From contig CAZENQ010000055.1 of NCBI GenBank assembly GCA_964513655.1, positions 1-18,624 of the forward strand: a stretch of DNA of 18,624 nucleotides, read 5' to 3'. The notes below the pieces were generated by a model that made no database searches, was not told the origin of the DNA, and saw only the letters and a list, made by a program, of their open reading frames with translations. Numbering within the stretch: position 1 is the stretch's first letter; each line of letters starts with the position of its first letter. The DNA is from G020350405 sp964513655 (GTDB lineage: Bacteria > Planctomycetota > Phycisphaerae > Sedimentisphaerales > Anaerobacaceae). Positions 1-6,164 of this stretch are shown here, in pieces. Made by a program: the position numbers and the translations under genes.

Positions 1-494
1 AGATTATTGAGGCGGTAAAGGCGGGCAAGATTCGACATTTCTTCTTTATTGGCGGTTGTGACGGCGCCAAGCCCGGACGCAATTACTTTACAGAGTTCGC
101 GGAAAAGGTTCCGGATGATTGCGTAATATTGACGGCGGCCTGTGGAAAGTATCGGTTAAATGCCCGCGATTATGGTAATATCGATGGGATTCCGCGTTTG
201 ATTGATACCGGCCAGTGCAATGATTGTTATTCGGCAATCAAAATTGCAACGGCCCTTGCCGGTGCGTTTGATTGCACTGTAAACGAGCTGCCTCTTTCGT
301 TCGTAGTATCATGGTATGAGCAAAAAGCGGTTGCGATTCTGCTGACCTTGCTGTATTTGGGGATAGAAAACATAAAGCTCGGTCCGAGCCTGCCTGCGTT
401 TATCAGCCCGAACGTATTAAACGTACTGGTAGAGAAGTTCAATATCGGCCCGATTGGTAATGTCGACGAAGATATGGCAGAGATGCTCAAATAA
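1..494 (+). CDS. hcp: Hybrid-cluster protein (Hcp), 3' end only
   Basis: This is the C-terminal part of a hybrid-cluster protein, cut by the window edge; the reading frame starts at base 3. Hcp carries an Fe-S-O hybrid cluster and acts in the cytoplasm as an NO reductase or hydroxylamine reductase in nitrosative stress. Four ligands of the hybrid cluster can be seen in order: Cys in GGCDGAK, Cys in TAACGKYR, Cys in GQCND, and Glu in WYEQKA. The spacings between them (28, 25 and 34 residues) match the C406/C434/C459/E494 spacing I recall for Desulfovibrio Hcp. The N-terminal Fe-S motif that separates class I from class II enzymes lies outside the window. The gene is followed after 16 bases by a ferredoxin gene, so the two are probably co-transcribed. 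The identification is firm; the exact substrate is not settled by sequence. Confidence 0.95.
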   Translation, partial: IIEAVKAGKIRHFFFIGGCDGAKPGRNYFTEFAEKVPDDCVILTAACGKYRLNARDYGNIDGIPRLIDTGQCNDCYSAIKIATALAGAFDCTVNELPLSFVVSWYEQKAVAILLTLLYLGIENIKLGPSLPAFISPNVLNVLVEKFNIGPIGNVDEDMAEMLK

Positions 495-510
495 ATGTAA
501 TTAGTGAGAG

Positions 511-1248
511 ATGACGAGTATGGTTTTGCGAAACATCGTGAAAATAGACGAAGCCAAGTGCAGCGGTTGTGGTCAGTGTATCGATGCCTGCGCCGAAGGT
601 GCCATAAAGATAATTGACGGCAAGGCAAAGCTCGTCAGTGAGGTTTACTGTGACGGCCTTGGGGCCTGTCTCGGTACCTGCCCGGAGGATGCAATTACTA
701 TTGAACAACGTGAAGTGGCCGAGTTTGATGAAGAAGCCACCAAAGAACATCTGGCCGGGGAAAAAGCTGCTGATGCACCGTCCGATTTTGTCTGTCCTGG
801 TATGATGGCCAAAGAGCTCAGGGCAAAAAGTGAATCGACCGGCCCTGAAGCGACGGATGTTCCGTCGCGGCTCAGCCACTGGCCGGTTCAGTTGAAATTG
901 GTTGCGCCGGAGGCCCCCTATTTCGCCGGCGCCGATTTATTGCTTGTCGCCGATTGTGTGCCGTTTGCAATGGGCGATTTTCACAATAAGTTTCTGAAAG
1001 ACCATAGCATCGCTGTGGGTTGTCCGAAGCTGGACGACCCCGAGTTTTATATCGAGAAGCTGGCGAGAATATCACAGGCCAACAAGCTCAGCAGCCTCAC
1101 TGTAATTCATATGGAAGTGCCCTGCTGTTTCGGCCTCACGCAAATCGCTCGCAAAGCAATAGCGTGCAGCGGCGTGAAGATGGCTTTTGAGGATATTACA
1201 ATTGATTTGAAGGGCAATGTCAGTAAGAGTGAAACCATAGAAGATTAG
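511..1248 (+). CDS. 2[4Fe-4S] ferredoxin-like protein, putative Hcp electron donor
   Basis: An iron-sulfur protein of 245 residues. The N-terminal ferredoxin domain (about residues 8-66) has CSGCGQCIDAC (C17, C20, C23, C27) and then CDGLGACLGTCP (C47, C53, C57), a variant second motif with Leu in place of the middle Cys. Residues 120-245 form a second domain with further cysteines: C149, C171 in VGCPKLDD, and the pair C205-C206 in MEVPCCFGL. These could bind another cluster or act as thiols. Proteins of this build often sit beside hcp, and the 16-base gap here suggests one operon, so the likely role is to deliver electrons to Hcp (inference). Two starts are possible: ATG 511, or ATG 520, which is better placed behind GAGAG at 506-510. 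I give the longer form; the domain is unaffected. Confidence 0.88.
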   Translation: MTSMVLRNIVKIDEAKCSGCGQCIDACAEGAIKIIDGKAKLVSEVYCDGLGACLGTCPEDAITIEQREVAEFDEEATKEHLAGEKAADAPSDFVCPGMMAKELRAKSESTGPEATDVPSRLSHWPVQLKLVAPEAPYFAGADLLLVADCVPFAMGDFHNKFLKDHSIAVGCPKLDDPEFYIEKLARISQANKLSSLTVIHMEVPCCFGLTQIARKAIACSGVKMAFEDITIDLKGNVSKSETIED

Positions 1249-1395
1249 CGACCGGCTCGCCGGCAGCAAGTTGTGGGACAATCTGCACAACATTTTGCAC
1301 TCCAAGCCATAATATTGCGGGAAAATCAGGCTTTAGGGCTGTTTTTTGTAAATTATCCTTCAAAACAGTAAAAAAATGCGGAATTTACGGAACAG

Positions 1396-1459
1396 AAGGC
1401 CGGTTTTGCGCATCTTAAAACAGTAAAGAGTGAGATTTTAAGATTAAGACCGGCTTTTT
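1396..1459 (+). terminator. Compound hairpin, likely terminator of the hcp operon
   Basis: Outer arms AAGGCCGG (1396-1403) and CCGGCTTT (1450-1457) pair with one G.T wobble. Inside them ATCTTAAAA (1412-1420) and TTTTAAGAT (1436-1444) form a perfect 9-bp stem. The right arm runs into five T residues (1455-1459), as expected for a Rho-independent terminator on the + strand. It lies about 150 bases beyond the ferredoxin stop codon, which is rather far, and the long loops make it less typical than the terminator at 2632-2665. The rest of the gap 1249-1614 shows no gene; it also holds an 11-base direct repeat, AAAACAGTAAA, at 1362-1372 and 1417-1427. Confidence 0.5.
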
Positions 1460-1614
1460 GGGCGAAAATAGGGTCTGGCTGGCGCTCGTTTGGGTGCCAA
1501 GGGGGACCTTACCAGCGAAGACAAAAGGGACCGAAAAGTTAATAAGACACCGGACTCGGATGGCACGGAAGTAAAGTGGAAGAGATGGTATTTGGGGCGG
1601 AGTGGAAAAACTGC

Positions 1615-1644
1615 TTGACGGGATTATGTACGGTGTGGTACAAT
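1615..1644 (+). promoter_or_regulatory. Sigma70-type promoter of the prepilin-like gene
   Basis: TTGACG (1615-1620) and TACAAT (1639-1644) are each one base from consensus and are separated by 18 bases. Transcription would begin near 1651, giving a leader of about 95 bases before the ATG at 1746. The leader ends in a good ribosome binding site, AAGGAG at 1733-1738, 7 bases from the start codon. Confidence 0.7.
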
Positions 1645-1745
1645 AAAGTACTCGCAGGAGCAGCAAGCAATGTAGTGGTATTTGTAACACACCCTTAAAA
1701 GTTGTAACATTTAGAATTAGAGTCAGAAACAGAAGGAGTATTGTA

Positions 1746-2621
1746 ATGAGCACACGGCAGAAGGGTTTTACATTAGTGGAGCTTTTGGTGGTAATAGCGA
1801 TTATTGCGCTATTGATGTCCATCTTGATGCCGGCGCTGGCAAGGGTAAGAAATCAGGCCAAGAACGTACTCTGCCAGTCCAACCTCAGACAATGGGGCGT
1901 CTGCTTTGGTATGTATGCCGATGATTGGGAGGGCTCTGCCCCGCGAGGCTGGTGGCCTGGTGGTACTCCGACGCCGGGTCCATTTAACACGGACTATTGG
2001 ATGGAGGCCCTGCGGTCGTGTTACGGTAATTCGCACGAGCTGCGATGCTGCCCTACCGCGACAAAATCGGGTACCGAGATTGGCCAAGGCGCGTATGGAG
2101 GAAATGGTACCTTTATTGGCTGGGGTACATTTGCCGGTGAGTGCGGTGAGCCCTCGACCATGTGGGGTGTTATGACCGCTTGTGATTATGGCAGTTACGG
2201 GATGAATGCCTGGATTTGCAACCCGCCGAGAGGGGCGCCTAAGTTTGAGTCACATGACGTGGCCACGAATAACTGGAGGACATTTACTGTCAAGGGCGCA
2301 GCAAAGGTGCCGCTGCTCGGGGATGAGCAGTGGATTGATTGCTGGCCCGACGCCAAAGATGAAGTTCCGTTATGGGACGGCGAGCCCTGGGGACCTTATG
2401 CCGATTCCAGCCATATGGTACGTATTTGCATCAATCGGCACAGCGGGTTTGTAAACTGGGTCTTTATGGATTATTCAGTAAGGCCCGTCGGACTTAAGGA
2501 ATTATGGTACCTTAAGTGGCATCGATACATCGATTTCGACCTGGCCCCGCCAAAGGAGGAGTTCGACAGTGCCGGCGACGGCTGGATGAGGCGGTTTAGG
2601 GATTACGATTTTGGTCGATAA
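1746..2621 (+). CDS. Prepilin-type N-terminal cleavage/methylation protein (type II secretion pseudopilin-like)
   Basis: A 291-residue protein with a class III signal: MSTRQKG, then FTLVELLVVIAIIALLMSI. Prepilin peptidase would cut after G7 and methylate F8, and the conserved Glu at +5 (E12) is present. The hydrophobic helix (about 8-28) anchors the protein in the inner membrane before assembly. The following CQSNLRQWGVCFGMYADDWEG segment is typical of the large prepilin-like families of planctomycetes and their relatives. The C-terminus has HSGFVNWVFMDYSVRPVG, the usual ending of this group, where a Gly/Asn-rich turn precedes FMD.S. Such genes are numerous and scattered in these genomes, and their cargo or function is mostly unknown. 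This one stands alone, with its own promoter (1615-1644) and terminator (2632-2665), so no partner can be inferred. No other secretion genes are nearby. Confidence 0.88.
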   Translation: MSTRQKGFTLVELLVVIAIIALLMSILMPALARVRNQAKNVLCQSNLRQWGVCFGMYADDWEGSAPRGWWPGGTPTPGPFNTDYWMEALRSCYGNSHELRCCPTATKSGTEIGQGAYGGNGTFIGWGTFAGECGEPSTMWGVMTACDYGSYGMNAWICNPPRGAPKFESHDVATNNWRTFTVKGAAKVPLLGDEQWIDCWPDAKDEVPLWDGEPWGPYADSSHMVRICINRHSGFVNWVFMDYSVRPVGLKELWYLKWHRYIDFDLAPPKEEFDSAGDGWMRRFRDYDFGR

Positions 2622-2631
2622 CCGCTGGAGA

Positions 2632-2665
2632 AAAAAAGGCCGGCCAATCGAGGCCGGCCTTTTTT
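2632..2665 (+). terminator. Rho-independent terminator of the prepilin-like gene
   Basis: AAGGCCGGCC (2636-2645) and GGCCGGCCTT (2652-2661) form a perfect 10-bp stem with a six-base loop. It is preceded by an A run and followed by T residues at 2660-2665. It starts 10 bases after the stop codon. The A/T symmetry means it could also work on the - strand for the convergent regulator gene at 2749-3321. Confidence 0.9.
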
Positions 2666-2748
2666 ATCGTTCACGTCTAAGAATAAACAGACAGCTTGCC
2701 AAGTAACGAGTTTTTGGGGGTCGTGAAAAGATTTGCCGGGTGTGGGCG

Positions 2749-3321
2749 CTAATAGATAATCGCAGTCGCCTCTTCTATCTTATCGATGACCTCAGTGGCG
2801 TCAGCCGGATTGGATATGCAGCCGTCAAAACCTTTCTGTAAAAGCGCCGCAGACTCAGATTCGCTTAACTGGTTTGCAAGGGCTATTACCTTGATGGTTT
2901 GCAGCTCCTCATTGGCCCGGATGCTCTTGCATATATCCGTAGCGTTTACACCTTCGGCCAAAAGGCTTATCAGTAATACGTGCGGCGCGAATCTCCGGGC
3001 GACAACACCCCCTTGGAAATTGCTCCGTACGGTTTGCACTTCGTAATCCGCTTTGGCTCGCAGTGCATCTGCCAAGGCCGAGGCTCCGTCGCTGTCTACG
3101 ATAAGGACCCGTGTCTTGCCGGCGGCAAGTGCTGCAGCAGGCATATTATGCAGCTTCATAAAGCGAGTCAGCTCACTGACGGGAATTCGACGGTCCTTGC
3201 TGCCCGGTATGCGGTAGCCCTTCAGCTGACCGCTGTCGAACCATTTCGAAACCGTTCGAGGCGCGACGTTGCAAATTTTCGCCACATCGCCGGTCGTCAG
3301 TACGTTCTTTCCCTTTGCCAT
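2749..3321 (-). CDS. HTH (MerR/excisionase-type) DNA-binding protein with degenerate receiver domain
   Basis: A 190-residue regulator. Residues 7-58 form an excisionase/MerR-like winged helix: LTTGDVAKICNVAPRTVSKW, then a basic wing with IPGSKDRRIP. Residues 70-187 have the receiver fold: RVLIVDSD keeps part of the acidic pocket (D76, D78). Three key receiver positions are altered: the phospho-acceptor Asp is Ser119 (HVLLISLL), the Thr/Ser switch is Ala149 (VIALAN), and the Lys is Asn171 (ISNPAD). It therefore probably cannot be phosphorylated in the normal way and may sense by another route or dimerise constitutively (inference). I recognise the architecture as recurrent in Phycisphaerae but know no characterised member. 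The start ATG has a weak GGGAAG site 8 bases upstream. It is transcribed divergently from ilvC, with a 568-base gap that could hold its operator. Confidence 0.82.
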   Translation of the reverse strand: MAKGKNVLTTGDVAKICNVAPRTVSKWFDSGQLKGYRIPGSKDRRIPVSELTRFMKLHNMPAAALAAGKTRVLIVDSDGASALADALRAKADYEVQTVRSNFQGGVVARRFAPHVLLISLLAEGVNATDICKSIRANEELQTIKVIALANQLSESESAALLQKGFDGCISNPADATEVIDKIEEATAIIY

Positions 3322-3372
3322 GTTTCGCTTCCCATTGTCCCGTGTTTATGCTACGTTCTTATTCGGCGTTAA

Positions 3373-3402
3373 ATTAGAAGCTGTTTAGCATAGAAACCGC
3401 AA
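3373..3402 (-). promoter_or_regulatory. Possible promoter of the HTH/pseudo-receiver gene
   Basis: Read on the - strand, TTGCGG (3402-3397) and TCTAAT (3378-3373) are separated by 18 bases. The -10 is one base from consensus, the -35 only half matches. It lies about 52 bases upstream of the start codon. No better pair was found in 3322-3445 on this strand. Confidence 0.3.
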
Positions 3403-3410
3403 TTTTCAAG

Positions 3411-3441
3411 TTGCAGCCTGATAAGTACTTCTCTGTATAAT
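3411..3441 (+). promoter_or_regulatory. Upstream promoter-like element in the ilvC leader region
   Basis: TTGCAG (3411-3416) and a perfect TATAAT (3436-3441) are separated by 19 bases, slightly longer than ideal. A transcript would start near 3448 and would contain the stem-loops listed at 3447-3660. It could give either a separate small RNA or a 440-base leader of ilvC. Confidence 0.4.
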
Positions 3442-3446
3442 ATTAC

Positions 3447-3660
3447 GTCCCATAAATGTTTGGCGGTTTTCGCTTAAAAGAAGCAGAAAACCAGGAATGC
3501 CTTTCACGTGAACAGTTGAGCAGCTACATTGTGAATATAGCGTCTTTGTAACAAGCAACCATGCCGTGAGCTGTTTGAAGAAAGCCCTTTTACAGGCAGA
3601 GGATGGTTGTTGCTGTCGGACTGTAAGACGGGCAATTACATGCATAAATTTCTTGCCTAA
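3447..3660 (+). ncRNA. Candidate structured RNA upstream of ilvC (unassigned)
   Basis: Three successive stem-loops follow a TATAAT box. First, GGTTTTCGCTT (3465-3475) pairs with AAGC-A-GAAAACC (3481-3492) around a 5-base loop with one bulge. Second, CGTCTT (3541-3546) pairs with AAGACG (3625-3630) and encloses a 12-bp arm in which CAAgCAACCATgCC pairs with GGATGGTTGTTG (the two lower-case g bases bulge). Third, GGCAA (3631-3635) pairs with TTGCC (3653-3657). No reading frame with a credible start lies here. I could not match it to 6S, SRP, tmRNA or a known riboswitch. It may be a small RNA, a leader, or only a structured spacer; covariation would decide. Confidence 0.3.
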
Positions 3661-3680
3661 TGGAGGGCCTTTAATATAAT
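3653..3680 (+). promoter_or_regulatory. Proximal promoter-like element of ilvC
   Basis: TTGCCT (3653-3658) and a perfect TATAAT (3675-3680) are separated by 16 bases. Transcription would begin near 3687, giving a leader of about 200 bases that includes the terminator-like hairpin at 3745-3770. Confidence 0.5.
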
Positions 3681-3744
3681 GTTAACGACCGCTCGTCAGG
3701 TGAAATGAGCTATTCGGCTGTTTGGGCGGAGAGTTATATCTCAG

Positions 3745-3770
3745 GCCGGACTATCCGGCGTTAAATTTTT
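3745..3770 (+). terminator. Terminator-like hairpin in the ilvC leader (possible attenuator)
   Basis: GCCGGA (3745-3750) and TCCGGC (3754-3759) form a 6-bp GC-rich stem with a CTA loop, followed by GTTAAATTTTT ending at 3770. The T run starts six bases after the stem, so it would be an inefficient terminator. Its place between the promoter at 3653-3680 and ilvC suggests transcription attenuation or the end of an upstream RNA. A 19-codon open frame from ATG 3705 stops at 3762-3764, inside this element. Confidence 0.35.
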
Positions 3771-3889
3771 GGTCTTCAGCTGATTGGTGTTGTCAGTATT
3801 GGACTTACGAAAATCCCGCTGAGAGATTCAGGGACAGTAATGCAATGAGATAATAACTTTCGTTTAGAAAGCAAAGGAGAATTATAGCC

Positions 3890-4894
3890 ATGGCATTGAA
3901 GATTTATTATGAGAAGGATGCGCCGATAAACGCATTGAAGGCAAAAAAAGTTGCGGTCATCGGCTACGGCAGTCAGGGTCACGCCCACAGTCTGAATTTG
4001 CGCGACAGCGGTATAGAGGTTGCGGTGGCTGAGCTGGAGGGGACGGACAATTACAAGCTGGCCCGGGAGCACGGCTTCGGGCCGGGCGATATAAAAACGA
4101 CGATGGATGGCGCGACGCTGGTTATTGTAACCGTGCCGGACGAGGTCCAGGCGAAGGTTTATGAAGAGCAGATTGCACCCAATTTAGTCTCAGGCCAAAC
4201 GCTCGGTTTTTGTCACGGCTTCAATATTCATTTTAAGTATATCGTTCCGCCAAAGGATGTTAACGTGGTGATGATTGCACCAAAGGGCCCAGGCCATTTG
4301 GTGCGAAGCGAGTTTGTAAAAGGCGGCGGCGTGCCGAACCTGGTAGCCGTCGAGCAGGACGCCACCGGCGACGCCAAACAAATTGCTCTTGCCTGGGCAA
4401 ATGGTATCGGCGGCGCCAGAGCAGGAGTCATTGAAACGACATACAAAGAAGAAACCGAGACGGACCTTTTTGGTGAGCAGTGTGTTCTCTGCGGCGGCCT
4501 TACCTCGCTAATCAAAGCCGGTTTCCAGACATTGACCGAAGCAGGATATCAACCGGAAATCGCCTACTTCGAATGTATGCACGAGGTCAAACTCATAGTG
4601 GACCTTATGTATGAGGGCGGATTAAGCTATATGAGATACAGTATTTCCAACACGGCGGAATATGGCGACCTGACAAGGGGGCCAAGGATCATTACCGAGC
4701 AAACCAAAGCCGAGATGAAAAAAATACTCTCGGAAATTACCTCAGGCGAATTTGCAAAAGAATGGGTGAACGAATATCAGACAGGACTAAAAAAGTTCAA
4801 AGAACTATATGACAAAGACCACGACTGCCAGCTGGAAAAAGTGGGCGGGGGATTACGTAAAATGATGAAGTGGATTGATTCAAAAGAAGTATAA
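3890..4894 (+). CDS. ilvC: Ketol-acid reductoisomerase, class I, atypical cofactor loop
   Basis: Second common step of valine/isoleucine synthesis: isomerises and reduces acetolactate or acetohydroxybutyrate, using Mg2+ and a nicotinamide cofactor. The 334 residues fit the short class I enzymes. The N-terminal Rossmann domain has VAVIGYGSQGHAHSLNLRDS (GYGSQG 25-30) and the HGFNIHF motif with H109. The C-terminal knotted domain has the metal ligands D192 and E196 (ETETDLFGEQ), E228 and E232 (YFECMHEVK), and S253 (SISNTAEYG). The loop after strand 2 reads AELEGTDNYK (47-56), where NADPH enzymes usually have a G-L-R-x-G-S-x-S-W pattern; the Arg and both Ser are replaced. This may mean NADH use (inference). 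AAGGAG at 3874-3879 is the ribosome binding site. No ilvB/N or leuA is adjacent. Confidence 0.97.
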   Translation: MALKIYYEKDAPINALKAKKVAVIGYGSQGHAHSLNLRDSGIEVAVAELEGTDNYKLAREHGFGPGDIKTTMDGATLVIVTVPDEVQAKVYEEQIAPNLVSGQTLGFCHGFNIHFKYIVPPKDVNVVMIAPKGPGHLVRSEFVKGGGVPNLVAVEQDATGDAKQIALAWANGIGGARAGVIETTYKEETETDLFGEQCVLCGGLTSLIKAGFQTLTEAGYQPEIAYFECMHEVKLIVDLMYEGGLSYMRYSISNTAEYGDLTRGPRIITEQTKAEMKKILSEITSGEFAKEWVNEYQTGLKKFKELYDKDHDCQLEKVGGGLRKMMKWIDSKEV

Positions 4895-4949
4895 TCGGGT
4901 TGTTCCCGTGTGTTGTGATGGAGCCAGATAGAATTTGAGGGAAAATGCC

Positions 4950-5690
4950 GTGAGAGCGACGAAATTGTTAGTTTTCATTTGCTGTTTTGCTTTGTGGGGC
5001 TGTTCTGTTGTGGAGTACTTTAAAAAGGATGAGCCTCCTTTTGATGAGGAACTCGCCGCCAGTTATCACCAAACCAGGCTGAAAGAAAGCAGCTCCGCCG
5101 ATGTGCTTACCACTATTCACAGGCCCGAGTATGAGGTGCTTAGCCAGAGTAAAAGCGTTGTCGCTTCTACCGGAGAGAAGAAGAAAGGCCACCAGATATG
5201 GTTCAATATGGTCGCCTTCGCCGAAAACAAGGCAACTGCAGAACGAAAATACTTCTTTATGGTTGATGAAAAGGGTAAGGATTTTCTGTTTGGGCCAAAG
5301 CGGAGCCTGAAGTTCGACTCTCAAATGGTATTGGAATCAGGTTTTTTGGATGAGCCCTACGCAAGCGAGAACGACAGGCGAATAGCAATACTGCAGCAGC
5401 TGTCAAAGAATTTCCGCTCCGACATTGATGAGCTTGCTCAGGACAATAAAACACTTGATATCTGTGGAATGCTTGTAAAGCAGACGCTGGAGACGGTTTT
5501 GCAGAAACTTGACTCCTCTCCTGCGCTGGCGTCGAAGCTAAGCGACGGCGACGGTTTGGATTTCGACCATATCACACTCGGCAACGGGTTCATTAGAATG
5601 ATGAGCGTTATGGACGACATAATAAATGTGAACATCAATATAAGCTCACTGGCCTGGACACGTGAAGACCCATTTGCTTTAGAGGAATAG
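4950..5690 (+). CDS. Predicted lipoprotein of unknown function
   Basis: I do not recognise a family. With the GTG start at 4950 the protein has 246 residues and begins MRATKLLVFICCFALWGC, a good lipoprotein signal: two basic residues, a hydrophobic stretch, then a lipobox-like LWG-C with C18 as the acylated residue. The GTG is preceded at 7 bases by TGAGGGA (4936-4942); an upstream in-frame TTG at 4935 would add five residues but overlaps this site. The mature part is hydrophilic, has an acidic region after the anchor (FKKDEPPFDEELAASY), and shows no repeats or second membrane segment. A conserved-looking segment reads WFNMVAFAENKATAERKYFF, which suggests a folded periplasmic domain. It follows ilvC after 55 bases and could be co-transcribed, but no functional link is evident. 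Confidence 0.75.
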   Translation: MRATKLLVFICCFALWGCSVVEYFKKDEPPFDEELAASYHQTRLKESSSADVLTTIHRPEYEVLSQSKSVVASTGEKKKGHQIWFNMVAFAENKATAERKYFFMVDEKGKDFLFGPKRSLKFDSQMVLESGFLDEPYASENDRRIAILQQLSKNFRSDIDELAQDNKTLDICGMLVKQTLETVLQKLDSSPALASKLSDGDGLDFDHITLGNGFIRMMSVMDDIINVNINISSLAWTREDPFALEE

Positions 5691-5701
5691 CTAAAAGGCA
5701 A

Positions 5702-6078
5702 AAAGAGTGGGTCTGTAAGCCGAGTTCTGTATCCCGCCATTTCTGACGGGCGGCGGCCATTTATCTTGACCAACTGTTGCCAGTCGGCTCTGCCTTCCGG
5801 CAAGCGACCTACCCGCTGTTAATGCCCGGGCCGAGCACCAGCTTCTTGGTCTTGCAGGCGGTGGGGTTTGCCCTGCCGAAGCCGTCACCGGCTCCGCGGT
5901 GCGCTCTTGCCGCACCATTTCACCTTTGCCTGTTCCGCCCAAGGCGGACATCGGCCGTGTAGTTTCTGTGGCACTTTCCCGCGGGTCACCCCGGGTGGCC
6001 GTTAGCCATCACCGTGCCCTGTCCTGCTCGGACTTTCCTCCGGCCGAAATCGACCGGCGACCGCCCGACCCACTCTTT
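5702..6078 (-). ncRNA. rnpB: RNase P RNA, bacterial class A
   Basis: The catalytic RNA of ribonuclease P, which removes the 5' leader of tRNA precursors. On the - strand the conserved 5' element GAGGAAAGTCCGAGC lies at 6040-6026, and AGATAAATGGCCGCC at 5766-5752. The universal 3' element ACAGAACTCGGCTTACAG lies at 5730-5713. GGTGATGGCTAACGGC, AAGAGCGCACCG and GGGTAGGTCGC (the region that binds the tRNA CCA end) are also present between them. The ends are set by helix P1, where AAAGAGTGGGTC (5702-5713, + strand) pairs with GACCCACTCTTT (6067-6078). The 377-base length fits class A. It lies 76 bases downstream of nadB on the same strand, and a promoter-like element overlaps the nadB stop codon. 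Confidence 0.96.
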
Positions 6079-6135
6079 AAATTCGTCGGGTCTCCAATTA
6101 ATCCAAGGATACGATGCAAATTTGTGTTGGTTACT

Positions 6136-6164
6136 ATTATAACAGAAATTCAGCCTATTTTCCA
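6136..6164 (-). promoter_or_regulatory. Possible rnpB promoter overlapping the nadB stop
   Basis: Read on the - strand, TGGAAA (6164-6159) and a perfect TATAAT (6141-6136) are separated by 17 bases. The implied start is about 50 bases upstream of the P1 helix of the RNA, so the mature 5' end would need trimming. The alternative is readthrough from nadB. Confidence 0.5.

Noticed and set aside
1415..1822. A 135-codon - strand frame across the prepilin promoter
   Set aside because: It overlaps the promoter, leader and start of the prepilin-like gene and has no credible domain or ribosome binding site.
3406..3645. A 79-codon - strand frame in the ilvC upstream gap
   Set aside because: It spans the paired stems of the structured region, has no clear ribosome binding site and an unconvincing composition.
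3447..3660. 6S RNA as the identity of the structured region
   Set aside because: 6S RNA is one long rod with a central bubble; here there are separate stem-loops and no closing pairing between the two ends.
3687..3889. T-box riboswitch upstream of ilvC
   Set aside because: I could not find the conserved T-box sequence or a stem I specifier; the only supported element is one small hairpin.
5691..5962. Open frames on both strands across 5691-5962
   Set aside because: They lie inside the RNase P RNA, whose conserved elements and P1 pairing explain the sequence; the translations are Arg/Pro-rich and have no ribosome binding site.
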